Assembly: GCA_038249115.1 (NCBI GenBank)
Contig: JBBRWQ010000028.1
Location: 1 to 34,381 of the forward strand
Source of the DNA: UBA4719 sp038249115
GTDB lineage: Bacteria > Actinomycetota > Actinomycetes > Actinomycetales > Dermatophilaceae
DNA length: 34,381 bases
Direction of reading: 5' to 3'
Under the pieces are notes generated by a model, which made no database searches, was not told the origin of the DNA, and saw nothing but the letters and a program-made list of their open reading frames with translations. This document shows, in pieces, positions 17,120 through 26,471 of the stretch; the first letter of the stretch is position 1, and each line of letters opens with the position of its first letter. The translations under genes were made by a program, and so were the position numbers.

Positions 17120-17191
17120 GCAACGCTCAGGCTGTTCTCCGGCTTCTTTCGGGTTGGTGGATGATGCTTGGAGGGAGCGAAAGGAACGCCC

Positions 17192-17932
17192 ATGTCCGAG
17201 CAGCCTCCGGTTCAGCAGCCTGGTCAACCGATCGGTCAGCCGCCCAGCCCTCCCACCCAGGTGATGTCCGCCCAGAGCGCATCCCCGGCTGGTCCACCAG
17301 CGGGCCCTCCCGTGGTCCCCGTCTCCGGGGCCGCCCCCACACCCAGCGGGTGGCAGCGCGCGACGTCGACCCGTGGCGCACGCTGGGGGCTTGGCATGGC
17401 CGCCGTCGGGCTCGTCTGTCTGATGATCCTTGGGATCGGTATGGCCGGGATTGCGATTTCGCGCAACCACGACCGCGTCGGCTTCCTGGCGGACCGGCAG
17501 GCCGGGTACTCCCGCGGCCAGGACCCGCGAGACGGTCCGGGTCTCAACAACGGCAGAGGCTTCCGCAGCGGACCCCAGCTCCCCAAAGACATGCCCCGGA
17601 AGCAGGGTGACCGGGTCCAGGGCCTGAATGGTCTCGGCAACCTGCTGGGTGGAGACGTTCAGCACGGTGACGTGACGACAACGGTCAACGGTGCAGCCCA
17701 GGCGCTGGTGTTCCAGCGGGGAGAGGTCACCGCAGTCAGTGGCACGTCGATCACGCTCAACAGCGCGGACGGCTTCGTGGGCACCTATGGCCGCGATGTC
17801 ACCACGAAAGCGAACAAGGCCGCTCCCGTCGCCAAGGGTGGGCAGGTGTTTGTCCTGGCCCGTGCCTCCGACAAGGTGGCCCTGAGGATCGTGGCGATGC
17901 CGGCTGCGGTGGGTTCGGCTCCGGTCAGCTGA
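17192..17932 (+). CDS. Proline-rich single-pass membrane protein with DUF5666-like domain
   Basis: A 246-residue protein. Residues 1-60 are Pro/Gln/Ser-rich and probably cytoplasmic. A membrane helix at about 68-92 is followed by an Arg/Gly/Asp-rich extracytoplasmic linker. The last 85 residues resemble DUF5666: FQRGEVTAVSGTSITLNSADG, a small beta domain of unknown function found in secreted proteins. The ATG at 17192 has GAAAGGA about six bases upstream; an ATG eight codons earlier is less well placed. The aldose epimerase reading frame begins just after its stop. Confidence 0.75.
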   Translation: MSEQPPVQQPGQPIGQPPSPPTQVMSAQSASPAGPPAGPPVVPVSGAAPTPSGWQRATSTRGARWGLGMAAVGLVCLMILGIGMAGIAISRNHDRVGFLADRQAGYSRGQDPRDGPGLNNGRGFRSGPQLPKDMPRKQGDRVQGLNGLGNLLGGDVQHGDVTTTVNGAAQALVFQRGEVTAVSGTSITLNSADGFVGTYGRDVTTKANKAAPVAKGGQVFVLARASDKVALRIVAMPAAVGSAPVS

Positions 17933-17966
17933 GCGCGGCATGTCGGGCCGACGAGGCGGCAGGCCG

Positions 17967-17972
17967 TATCTT
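17967..17972 (+). promoter_or_regulatory. -10 element for the aldose epimerase (leaderless)
   Basis: TATCTT followed by six bases and the GTG at 17979. This spacing is typical of leaderless actinobacterial transcripts and decides the start chosen for the epimerase. Confidence 0.45.
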
Positions 17973-17978
17973 CCTGGT

Positions 17979-18899
17979 GTGAGCGTCCTCCCCAGCGGTG
18001 AGCAGTGGACCATCCGACATGGTGATCACGAAGCGGTTGTGGTCGAGGTCGGGGGAGGCCTGCGTGGCTACGCCTTTCGCGGGCGCGACGTCCTGGCCGG
18101 ATACCCGCCGGACGCTCGCTGTTCGGCCGGGCGTGGTCAGCTGCTGATGCCGTGGCCCAACCGAATCCGTGACGGTCGCTACACCTTCGCCGGCCGGAGC
18201 CATCAGCTCGCGCTCACCGAGCCGGACCGTGGCAATGCGGTCCATGGCCTGGCGCGGTGGGCGATGTGGTCCCCGCTGGACCGAAGCGAAGACGCCGTGA
18301 CCCTCGGGTTCCGTCTTCGACCGCAGCCAGGTTGGGAGTGGAGCCTGGACCTATCGGTCACCTACGCCCTGACGACGGCAGGCATGGTTGTGACGCCGCG
18401 CGCTCGCAACGTCGGGACCGAGGCCGCTCCGTTCGGGGTCGGCGCGCACCCGTACGTCACTGTTGGTGAGGATTGCGTCGACGAGGTGCTGCTCGGCATA
18501 CCGGCGGCTTCGCTGCTTGAGATGGGCGACCGTCTGTTGCCCACGGGGTTGGCTCCTGTGGATGGCACGGCCTTCGACTTCCGCGACCCTAGACCGTTGG
18601 GTGAGCTGGAGCTGGACAGGACGTTCACCAACGTCGATGCCGACGCCGATGGCCGCTGGCGGGTCACTATCACCCATCCCCGGGCCGACCGGGAGGTCAC
18701 CGTCTGGGCCGACGCCACGGCATACCGGTGGCTCCAGGTCTTCACCGGCGACTCGCTGCCAGCGGCAACCCGGCGGACCAGCGGTATCGCGGTGGAGCCG
18801 ATGACCTGCCCGCCGGACGCCTTCAACTCCGGCGACGACCTGCTCGTCCTCGAGCCAGGTCAGGAGTTCGCGGCATCGTGGGGGATCACACCTGGCTGA
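17979..18899 (+). CDS. Aldose 1-epimerase family protein (GalM-like)
   Basis: A 306-residue mutarotase-type enzyme interconverting alpha and beta anomers of an aldose. Expected active-site parts are present: MPWPNRI near residue 60, NAVHGLAR with the first catalytic His, GAHPYV with the second, and the C-terminal IAVEPMTCPPDAFN with the catalytic Glu. The sugar specificity is not readable. The GTG at 17979 is preferred because TATCTT lies six bases upstream and neither candidate has a Shine-Dalgarno; an ATG at 17940 would add 13 residues. Its 3' end overlaps the convergent MFS gene by 14 bp. Confidence 0.9.
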   Translation: MSVLPSGEQWTIRHGDHEAVVVEVGGGLRGYAFRGRDVLAGYPPDARCSAGRGQLLMPWPNRIRDGRYTFAGRSHQLALTEPDRGNAVHGLARWAMWSPLDRSEDAVTLGFRLRPQPGWEWSLDLSVTYALTTAGMVVTPRARNVGTEAAPFGVGAHPYVTVGEDCVDEVLLGIPAASLLEMGDRLLPTGLAPVDGTAFDFRDPRPLGELELDRTFTNVDADADGRWRVTITHPRADREVTVWADATAYRWLQVFTGDSLPAATRRTSGIAVEPMTCPPDAFNSGDDLLVLEPGQEFAASWGITPG

Positions 18900-20211
18900 G
18901 CTCCGTCGCCGGAGTGCCCAGACCGTTGGCCTGCGGCGGGATCCGGCGCTCGACCGCGAGGGCGATGAAGGCCATCACCCCACAGCCAAGGATCAGCATG
19001 CCGATGAACTCCGCGTTGAGGCGGGCCCCGAGCATCAGCCCGGCCACGACCGGACCGGTGACTGCCGCCAGCTGGAAGGCTCCGGCCATGATCGCGTTGT
19101 AGCGCCCACGCAGATGATCCGGCGACAGATCATTGGTGATCGCAGGGATGGTCGGCTGGAGCAGGGTCTCGCCCAGTGCGAACACCGCGCTGCCGCCGAT
19201 CACCAGGACAGCAGCCATCGAGCTCCCCGGCACCAGGCCGGAGAGGCCGGTCATCACCCAGGACACGGCCCACAACCCCGACAGGACCATGATCACGCGG
19301 GTGCGGCGACGGCCCTCGATCCGCTGCAGCACGAGCAGCTGCAGCAGGACGATGGTTGCCGTGTTCGCGGCGAACGCGTAGCCGATGGTTCGCGTCGAGA
19401 CCTCACCGACCACCCGCGAGTAGGCGGTGAATCCGGCCTCCATCTGTGCGTAGCCCACGAACGCGGAGATGAAGGTCAGCGCGATCACGGGCAACATCGC
19501 CTTGTCGCGCAAGATGTCCAGGTATGACGTCCGGATCGGTGCGCCGCCTGACTCGCTGACCGGGTGGTCCACCTTGCCGCTGACCTGCCGAAGGGGTCCG
19601 AGGAGCACGGCGAGGGGTGCCAGGAAGCTCAGCGCGTTGCCGAGATAGATGGCCACGAACGTCCCCGGGCGATGGACGTCGACGATGGACCCCGACAACA
19701 GGCCCCCGACGCCGATGCCCAGGTTGACCAGGGTGAAGTTGATCCCGAAGTAGCGCTGTCTGATGCCCGACGGCACCACGGCGCCGATCATGGCGTTGAA
19801 GCCGGGCCAGAAGACGCCTCCAGCCGCGCCGAGAAGACTCAGGGCCAAAGCGGCCGTCACGGGGGTCGAGGAGAACGCGAGCAGGACGTTGCCGAGCATC
19901 TGGGCGCTCATGCCGGCGAGAATGATTCGTCGGGCACCGAGCCGGTCGATGAGCGCGCCGGCCGGCCCCACGACCGCTATCCCGACGATGGCAGGCACCG
20001 CCAGCAGGCTTCCGGCCGTCTCAATCGTGAACCCGAGCACCTCGTGCAGGTAGATGAAGCCGAAGGGAAGCACCAGCCCGCTGCCCAAGGTCTCGACGGC
20101 GACCGTGGACAGCAACAGCTTTCCATCGCGTGGCAGGTCGTTCCAGAACGATGCCAGCGAGGGGCGCTCACGGGCGGGGGCGGTCACGGGCACGATTATG
20201 GCGAACGTCAC
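18886..20211 (-). CDS. MFS transporter (12-TM, drug/metabolite exporter type)
   Basis: A 441-residue major facilitator with about twelve membrane helices. The loop 2-3 signature is present as GPAGALIDRLGARRIIL. A long cytoplasmic loop after helix 6 (about 205-230, with a charged VSGKVDHPVSESGG) separates the two halves. The substrate is unknown. The GTG at 20211 has GGTGGGGA six bases upstream. A transporter next to cspB recalls, from memory, the M. tuberculosis Rv0871-Rv0877 neighbourhood, which supports ancestral gene order. It is divergent from the cspB-like gene across a palindrome-rich intergenic region and convergent with the epimerase. Confidence 0.9.
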   Translation of the reverse strand: MTFAIIVPVTAPARERPSLASFWNDLPRDGKLLLSTVAVETLGSGLVLPFGFIYLHEVLGFTIETAGSLLAVPAIVGIAVVGPAGALIDRLGARRIILAGMSAQMLGNVLLAFSSTPVTAALALSLLGAAGGVFWPGFNAMIGAVVPSGIRQRYFGINFTLVNLGIGVGGLLSGSIVDVHRPGTFVAIYLGNALSFLAPLAVLLGPLRQVSGKVDHPVSESGGAPIRTSYLDILRDKAMLPVIALTFISAFVGYAQMEAGFTAYSRVVGEVSTRTIGYAFAANTATIVLLQLLVLQRIEGRRRTRVIMVLSGLWAVSWVMTGLSGLVPGSSMAAVLVIGGSAVFALGETLLQPTIPAITNDLSPDHLRGRYNAIMAGAFQLAAVTGPVVAGLMLGARLNAEFIGMLILGCGVMAFIALAVERRIPPQANGLGTPATELSQV

Positions 20212-20259
20212 CGGCAGTCCCCACCTGGGTTTACGACCTCGTTATGCGTTTCCGTCCCG

Positions 20260-20311
20260 TTGACAGGGTGGTCGGTAAACCGACTGGCGTTAACGGTTAG
20301 CCTTGTGGCTA
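20260..20311. promoter_or_regulatory. Palindrome-rich divergent promoter region (MFS / cspB)
   Basis: TTGACA lies at 20260-20265, a perfect -35 hexamer on the plus strand. It is followed by the palindrome GTCGGT-AA-ACCGAC (20271-20284) and by TAGCC-TTGT-GGCTA (20298-20311). No convincing -10 at normal spacing was found. The palindromes are seen directly; an operator or cold-shock leader role is inference. Confidence 0.4.
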
Positions 20312-20380
20312 GCGCAACGTGCGCCATCGTGCCGTCCCCATCTTGTGGGTGGCGGTCGACACATGAGCAAGAGGTGGGTT

Positions 20381-20782
20381 GTGCCTTCAGGCAAGGTCAA
20401 GTGGTATGACGCCGAAAAGGGCTTCGGCTTCCTGAGCGACGACGATGGCACCGACGTGTTCCTGCACGCGGACGCCTTGCCCGCGGGCGTCACGACCCTC
20501 AAGGGCGGCACCCGCGTCGAGTTCGGCGTCGTCGAGGGCCGGCGTGGCGCGCAGGCACTGTCCTTGCGCGTGCTGGACCCGGCCCCGTCGGTCGCGGCCT
20601 CGGTTGCCGCCAAGAACCGCACCTCGCCGGAGGCGATGACGGTCATCGTCGAGGACGTCATCAAGCTCCTCGACAGCGTCTCCACCACGCTGCATCGCGG
20701 CAAGTACCCGGACAAGGCAGCAGCAGCCAAGGTCGCCAAGGTGCTGCGCGGGATCGCGGACCAGCTCGAGACCGGCGCCTGA
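20381..20782 (+). CDS. cspB: Cold-shock domain protein with C-terminal extension (CspB-like)
   Basis: A 133-residue protein. The N-terminal cold-shock domain (about 1-66) starts PSGKVKWYDAEKGFGFLS and has RNP1 KGFGFLS and RNP2 DVFLHA, so it binds single-stranded RNA and DNA. The extra 65 residues form a predicted helical tail (EDVIKLLDSVSTTLHRGKYPDKAA) absent from classic 67-residue Csp proteins but usual in the longer actinobacterial form such as M. tuberculosis CspB. The GTG at 20381 is chosen because GAGGTGG precedes it and the protein then aligns with the family; an ATG at 20363 is possible. It is followed four bases later by the DUF3027 gene, so an operon is likely. Confidence 0.9.
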   Translation: MPSGKVKWYDAEKGFGFLSDDDGTDVFLHADALPAGVTTLKGGTRVEFGVVEGRRGAQALSLRVLDPAPSVAASVAAKNRTSPEAMTVIVEDVIKLLDSVSTTLHRGKYPDKAAAAKVAKVLRGIADQLETGA

Positions 20783-20786
20783 GCCG

Positions 20787-21521
20787 ATGGCAACCAAGGC
20801 CGACGCCATCCTGGCCGCCGCGGTGGACCAGGCCCGTGAGGCCGCCGAGAGCATCGCCGAGCCAGGCACGGTGGGTGAGCACATGGGCATGGTGATGGAC
20901 GCAGAACGTCTCGCCACCCACTACTTCGCCTGCACCGCCACGGCATACCCGGGATGGCGGTGGGCGATCACCCTTGCTCGGGTGCCACGCGGCAAGGCCG
21001 CCACGGTCGGCGAGACCAACCTGGTGCCCGGCGAGGGCGCCCTGCTCTCACCCGAGTGGCTGCCCTATGACCAGCGGCTGGCTCCCGGCGACATCGGGGC
21101 CGGTGACGTGCTCCCGTACATCGAGGACGACCAGCGTCTCGAGCCAGGTTACGAGGCGACCGGTGACGAGGACGTCGACGCCGTCGCGCTGTGGGAGCTG
21201 GGGCTCGGCCGCAAGCGGGTGCTGTCCGCCGAGGGTCGCGAGGTCGCTGCCCAGCGCTGGTATGAAGGAGACAACGGCCCCACGTCGCCGGTCGCCGAAC
21301 AGGCGTCGGCGCCCTGCTCATCGTGCGGCTTCTTCGTTCCGATGGCGGGTGCACTTCGCTCTTTTTTCGGCGTATGCGCCAACGCCTGGTCACCCTCCGA
21401 CGGTCGCGTCGTGAGCCTTGACCACGGGTGCGGCGCGCACAGCGAGATTGACGTGATCCACGAGGAGCCCAAGCCCCCTGAGGAGCATGTCCTCGACGAG
21501 TTCGCCGTCGACATGGTCTGA
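20787..21521 (+). CDS. DUF3027 family protein
   Basis: A 244-residue actinobacterial conserved protein of unknown function. The N-terminal part contains the family stretch ATHYFACTATAYPGWRWAITLARVPR. Late in the protein PCSSCGFF (about 172), CANAW (about 193) and DHGCGAHSE (about 211) supply four Cys and a His that could form a small zinc site. No membrane segment is visible. It starts four bases after the cspB stop without its own ribosome binding site, suggesting coupled translation. Co-occurrence with a cold-shock protein points to RNA or nucleic-acid work, but this is inference. Confidence 0.85.
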   Translation: MATKADAILAAAVDQAREAAESIAEPGTVGEHMGMVMDAERLATHYFACTATAYPGWRWAITLARVPRGKAATVGETNLVPGEGALLSPEWLPYDQRLAPGDIGAGDVLPYIEDDQRLEPGYEATGDEDVDAVALWELGLGRKRVLSAEGREVAAQRWYEGDNGPTSPVAEQASAPCSSCGFFVPMAGALRSFFGVCANAWSPSDGRVVSLDHGCGAHSEIDVIHEEPKPPEEHVLDEFAVDMV

Positions 21522-21535
21522 GTCGGCTCTTCACG

Positions 21536-21541
21536 TAGCCT
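21536..21541 (+). promoter_or_regulatory. -10 element for the SDR gene (leaderless)
   Basis: TAGCCT lies six bases before the ATG at 21548, and there is no Shine-Dalgarno. This suggests a leaderless message separate from the cspB operon. Confidence 0.45.
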
Positions 21542-21547
21542 CCTGTT

Positions 21548-22492
21548 ATGACCTGGACCCCGAACGAGCTGCCTGACCTGACCGGGACCACCGCTGTGGT
21601 GACCGGAGCCAACTCGGGCATCGGTTTTGAGACGGCCAACGCACTCGCGCGCCACGGCGCAACAGTCACCATGGCGTGCCGCAACGTGGCAGCGGCCGAG
21701 CACGCCGCCGAGCGAATTCGCAACGGTCACAGCGGTGCTGACGGACACAGGGTCGTTGAAGCCGGTGGTATCAACGTTCGCGTCGCCGAGCTGGATCTGT
21801 CTTCCCTGGCTTCGGTTCGCCGTTTCGCCGAAGGGTGGCAGGGTCCGCTCAACTTGTTGGTCAACAATGCCGGGGTGATGGCCCCGCCTGCGTGGCTGGG
21901 CACCCCCGACGGCTTTGAACTGCAGTTCGGCACCAACCACCTGGGGCACTTCGCCCTGACCGGGCTGCTGTTGACCGCTTTGAAGGCGGTCTCCTCGCCC
22001 CGCGTCGTCACGGTGGCCTCGATCGCCCATCACCGCGGTCAGGCGGACCTGCTGGACGGCAACCCGGCGCAGACCTATCAGCCCGAGCGCGCGTACGGCA
22101 ACTCCAAGCTGGCCAACCTGCTCTTTGGCGCCGAGCTTCAGCGGCGCGCCACGGCCAGCGGCGCAGCCTTGACATCAACCATGTGCCACCCGGGAGTCTC
22201 GGCGACCGGACTAGTGACGAGCCCGCAGGGGATGGGCGCCAAACCCGTCGTGCGTCTCGTGGCGCCCTGGGTGATGAAGGTCTTCCTCCAGTCCGCGGCC
22301 GCGGGGGCCAATCCCACGCTGTACGCCGCGACGGCGGCGGCGCCCGGCTCCTACAGCGGGCCGATCTGGCTGCGAGAGATGCGAGGGCCCGTTGGCCCGG
22401 CACGACGCAGCGTTCTGGCCCTGGACCAGGGGCTTGCCTCGCGGCTCTGGCAGGTCAGCCAGGATCTGACCGGCGTCGAATACCACTGGTAG
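21548..22492 (+). CDS. Short-chain dehydrogenase/reductase (retinol-dehydrogenase-like SDR)
   Basis: A 314-residue NAD(P)H-dependent SDR. The Rossmann nucleotide motif TGANSGIG lies at about 19-26, an ACRN segment follows beta-2 (NADP preference is plausible), LVNNAG near 105-110, the catalytic Ser in VTVASIAHH, and YGNSKLANL gives the catalytic Tyr and Lys. The length and the C-terminal helical extension fit the retinol-dehydrogenase/WWOX-like SDR branch common in actinobacteria. The substrate is unknown. The start is supported by the -10 element at 21536-21541. It is convergent with the DUF2530 gene. Confidence 0.92.
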   Translation: MTWTPNELPDLTGTTAVVTGANSGIGFETANALARHGATVTMACRNVAAAEHAAERIRNGHSGADGHRVVEAGGINVRVAELDLSSLASVRRFAEGWQGPLNLLVNNAGVMAPPAWLGTPDGFELQFGTNHLGHFALTGLLLTALKAVSSPRVVTVASIAHHRGQADLLDGNPAQTYQPERAYGNSKLANLLFGAELQRRATASGAALTSTMCHPGVSATGLVTSPQGMGAKPVVRLVAPWVMKVFLQSAAAGANPTLYAATAAAPGSYSGPIWLREMRGPVGPARRSVLALDQGLASRLWQVSQDLTGVEYHW

Positions 22493-22543
22493 CTATTGCC
22501 GCCACTCACCCTGCGTAATCCCCCGCGACCGGGCGAGGGCGGG

Positions 22544-22783
22544 TCAGGGTGTGCGCGAGCGCAACGCTGCTGCCGCGTTTCCGCGGCCGCGCCGGACGTA
22601 CCACAACGCGAGTCCACCGCCCACGATGCCGGCGACGCATGCCCACGGCCACCAGTGTCGTGGGCCCAGATGTAGAGACGGCACGAGCAGGGTGACGATC
22701 AGCGCGAGGCCCCACAGTGCGATGCCGATCTCAATCACCCTTGGGGTGTTGATGGCGACGGGCTCGGGCTCTTCAGGGCTCAC
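22544..22783 (-). CDS. DUF2530 small membrane protein
   Basis: A 79-residue protein with two membrane helices (about 18-38 and 48-65) joined by HLGPRHWWPW, followed by a basic cytoplasmic tail YVRRGRG. This is the DUF2530 pattern, found next to purine permease genes in actinobacteria; function is unknown. The GTG at 22783 is chosen because TAGGCT lies seven bases upstream. A TTG at 22804 would add seven residues, but it overlaps the promoter. It is divergent from the NCS2 permease. Confidence 0.82.
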   Translation of the reverse strand: MSPEEPEPVAINTPRVIEIGIALWGLALIVTLLVPSLHLGPRHWWPWACVAGIVGGGLALWYVRRGRGNAAAALRSRTP

Positions 22784-22790
22784 GGCGGCA

Positions 22791-22873
22791 AGCCTATGTG
22801 TCAAGGGACGTGCGCACGGATCGCGGGTGTTTCAGCGCGCATAGTCCTTGGCTTGGGTCCGCTGCCCTACGCT
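22791..22873. promoter_or_regulatory. Divergent leaderless -10 elements (DUF2530 and NCS2 permease)
   Basis: On the minus strand TAGGCT (22796-22791) lies seven bases before the DUF2530 GTG. On the plus strand TACGCT (22868-22873) lies seven bases before the permease ATG at 22881. Neither gene has a Shine-Dalgarno sequence, and -35 elements are weak. Confidence 0.45.
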
Positions 22874-22880
22874 GTGCGCC

Positions 22881-24395
<1,515 letters not shown>

Positions 24396-24403
24396 TCAGG
24401 GCG

Positions 24404-24429
24404 CCGGCACGGGCTGATGCCCGTGTCGG
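24404..24429 (+). terminator. Hairpin terminator after the purine permease
   Basis: CACGGGC (24408-24414), TGAT loop, GCCCGTG (24419-24425). Four more outer pairs (one G-T) give an 11-bp stem 24404-24429. There is no T-run, as is often seen in actinobacteria. It starts nine bases after the permease stop. Confidence 0.65.
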
Positions 24430-24477
24430 TGCCAGTGGGTGCGGTGCGCTGAAAGCCGCGTCGATGCTTCTGTTTTC

Positions 24478-24518
24478 TTGACCGGAATACTTAGCATGGG
24501 TAATGAGTTAGGCTAAGT
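24478..24518 (+). promoter_or_regulatory. marR promoter with palindromic operator and iron-box core
   Basis: A -35 TTGACC (24478-24483), 17 bases, and a -10 TAATGA (24501-24506) form a good promoter. The inverted repeat ACTTAGC-N16-GCTAAGT (24489-24518) brackets the -10 and suits MarR autoregulation. Within it TTAGGCTAA (24508-24516) equals the core of the IdeR/DtxR iron box, but the flanking bases do not match. Confidence 0.55.
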
Positions 24519-24534
24519 AGGCCGGAAGGAACTC

Positions 24535-25029
24535 ATGCCACCCAGAGCGCGAACAACACAGGCGCGAACAACACAGCTCGCGCAGCCGACGCAGACGTCA
24601 CACTCGGCGCAGCCCACGTCTTTGGCGCACCTCGCCAACGATCTGCGTCTGGCGTGCATGCGGATCAGCCGGCGGGTGCGCTTCGAGAGCACCCAGGCAG
24701 TGGCGCCCCACCAGTTCAGCGTCATGGCGCGGCTGGATGGCACCGCCTTGACACCTCGCGAGCTCGCCGAGATCGAACGCGTCAGCCCGCCGAGCATGAC
24801 CCGCACCGTGGGAGCGCTGGTCGAGCGTGGGCTGGTCGCACGCAGGGACGACCCTCTGGATGGTCGCCAGGTCTTCATCTCACTGACGCCAGAGGGACTG
24901 TCGCTGCTCAGGGAGACGCGCCGTCAGCGCGATGCCTGGATGGCGAGCAGGCTCAAGGGGATCAGCGCGGATGAGCGTGCGGTGCTGGTCAAGGCCACTG
25001 CGATCCTCACCCGGGTGGCCAGCCAATGA
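24535..25029 (+). CDS. MarR-family transcriptional regulator
   Basis: A 164-residue winged-helix regulator. A Thr/Gln/Ala-rich N-terminal tail (1-30) with a repeated RTTQ unit precedes the MarR domain. This has a dimer helix, helix-turn-helix LTPRELAEIERVSPPSMTRTVGALVERGLVARRDDPLDGRQVFISLT (about 78-123, wing DPLDGRQ typical of the family) and a C-terminal dimerisation helix. It probably represses its own operon through the palindrome in the promoter; ligand unknown. GGAAGGA lies four bases before the ATG. The stop overlaps the start of the MFS gene by ATGA, so the two are co-translated. Confidence 0.93.
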   Translation: MPPRARTTQARTTQLAQPTQTSHSAQPTSLAHLANDLRLACMRISRRVRFESTQAVAPHQFSVMARLDGTALTPRELAEIERVSPPSMTRTVGALVERGLVARRDDPLDGRQVFISLTPEGLSLLRETRRQRDAWMASRLKGISADERAVLVKATAILTRVASQ

Positions 25030-26312
25030 GCCCGACCTTCTCCTCCTTGTCGATCTACAACTACCGCCTCTTCGCCGCAGGCGCCCTCATCTCCAACACC
25101 GGGACCTGGATGGGCCGGGTCGCCCAGGACTGGCTGGTCCTGACCGAGCTGACCCCGAACTCGTCCGTTGCCCTCGGGATCGTGACCGGGCTGCAGTTCG
25201 CCCCCCTCGTGCTGTTCGCCCCCCTTGCGGGGGTGATCACCGACCGCTTCGCCAAGCGGCGCATCCTGTTCATCACCCAGACTGCGCAGGCGCTGATATC
25301 GGTGCTCACCGGCGTGCTCGTTGTCACCGGTTCAGTCGAGCTGTGGCACATCTACCTGTTGGCCTTCGCCCAGGGGGTCGCGACTGCGCTGGACAACCCG
25401 GCTCGGCAGACCTTCGTCTCCGAGATGGTTCCGCACGACTCGCTGAGCAACGCCGTTGGCCTGAACAGCGCGTCCTTCAACGGAGCCCGCCTGATCGGGC
25501 CAGGCGTCGCCGGTCTGGTGATCGCCGCCATCGGTACCGGCCCCGCTTTCTTCATCAACGGGATCAGCTTCGCGGCAGTGCTTCTGGCGCTGTCGAAGAT
25601 GCGGCCCGGTGAGCTGACTCCAGCGCCGCGTCATCGTGGGAAGGGACAGATCCGCGAGGGCTTGCGCTATGTCCGTGGTCGCCCCGACCTCGTGCTGATC
25701 ATGGCGCTCGTGTTCGTCCTTGGCACCTTCGGGATGAACTTCCAGATGACCACCGCACTCATGGCGACCGCCGTGTTCCACAAAGGCGCGGGTGGGTACG
25801 GGCTGCTCGGCTCGATCATGGCCATCGGATCGCTGTCGGCGGCGCTGCTGTCGGCCCGACGAGAGAACCCTCGTCTGCGCATCCTCCTGGTCGCCCTCAG
25901 CGCGTTCGTCGTGGCATCAGCGGCGGCCGCGCTCGCACCGTCGTACTTCTGGTTTGCGGTCCTGCTCATCCCGGTCGGGCTGTCGGCGCTGACGGTCATC
26001 ACGACGGCCACAGCCATGGTCCAGCTCAGCGTCGACCCGGCTATGCGTGGGCGAGTCATGGCGCTCTACATGGCGGTGTTCATGGGCGGCACACCCCTTG
26101 GCTCACCGCTGATCGGGTGGATCGGCTCGGCCTGGGGGCCTCGGTGGACCATTCTGGTCGGCAGTATCGCCACGGGTCTGGCAGTTCTTGGTGCCTCGCT
26201 GTACCTAGTGCGGAGCGAGAACGTCCGCGTGACCTTTGATCGCCATGAACGTCCCCGGTTGCGCGTCACCCGTGGCGAGATCATCGACGTCGTGCCTGAG
26301 CTGACCCGCTGA
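25026..26312 (+). CDS. MFS exporter (DHA3/EntS-like)
   Basis: A 428-residue transporter of the MFS_3/DHA3 group, which includes macrolide exporters and the enterobactin exporter EntS. About twelve membrane helices are evident. Landmarks are NYRLFAAGALISNTGTWMGRVAQDWLVL at the start, LAGVITDRFAKRRIL (loop 2-3 motif) and ALDNPARQTFVSEMVP near residue 120, typical of the family. Being co-translated with a MarR regulator, it probably exports the compound the regulator senses. The iron-box core in the promoter makes a siderophore-related compound one possibility, which is weak inference. The stop overlaps the ATG of a 28-residue ORF. Confidence 0.93.
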   Translation: MSPTFSSLSIYNYRLFAAGALISNTGTWMGRVAQDWLVLTELTPNSSVALGIVTGLQFAPLVLFAPLAGVITDRFAKRRILFITQTAQALISVLTGVLVVTGSVELWHIYLLAFAQGVATALDNPARQTFVSEMVPHDSLSNAVGLNSASFNGARLIGPGVAGLVIAAIGTGPAFFINGISFAAVLLALSKMRPGELTPAPRHRGKGQIREGLRYVRGRPDLVLIMALVFVLGTFGMNFQMTTALMATAVFHKGAGGYGLLGSIMAIGSLSAALLSARRENPRLRILLVALSAFVVASAAAALAPSYFWFAVLLIPVGLSALTVITTATAMVQLSVDPAMRGRVMALYMAVFMGGTPLGSPLIGWIGSAWGPRWTILVGSIATGLAVLGASLYLVRSENVRVTFDRHERPRLRVTRGEIIDVVPELTR

Positions 26313-26398
26313 TGACTCCGAGATTCCGACGCGGCATCGTGCTGATCGCCCTCGTGGTGATGCTGGCGGCAGTCCTCGTGGGACAGCTGGTTCGCTGA
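26312..26398 (+). CDS. 28-residue single-pass membrane microprotein
   Basis: The ATG shares its A with the TGA of the MFS exporter (TGATG), so re-initiation is expected. The peptide starts MTPRFRRG (five residues with three Arg), continues with a hydrophobic stretch of about 17 residues rich in Ile, Leu, Val and Ala, and ends GQLVR before TGA. This is the layout of a positive-inside single membrane helix. It may be a small accessory subunit of the exporter. It is too short for similarity to prove it; the overlap, the membrane character and the stop position are what support it. Confidence 0.55.
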   Translation: MTPRFRRGIVLIALVVMLAAVLVGQLVR

Positions 26399-26471
26399 CG
26401 GTCGTGGACCTGGCAACCGCAGGGACGTGGAACAATTCGGTCATCCGATGACGCACAGACGCGGGAGTGAC

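Noticed and set aside
20297..20312. GGTTAGCCT as a possible iron box before cspB
   Set aside because: Only nine of nineteen consensus positions match and the right half is absent.
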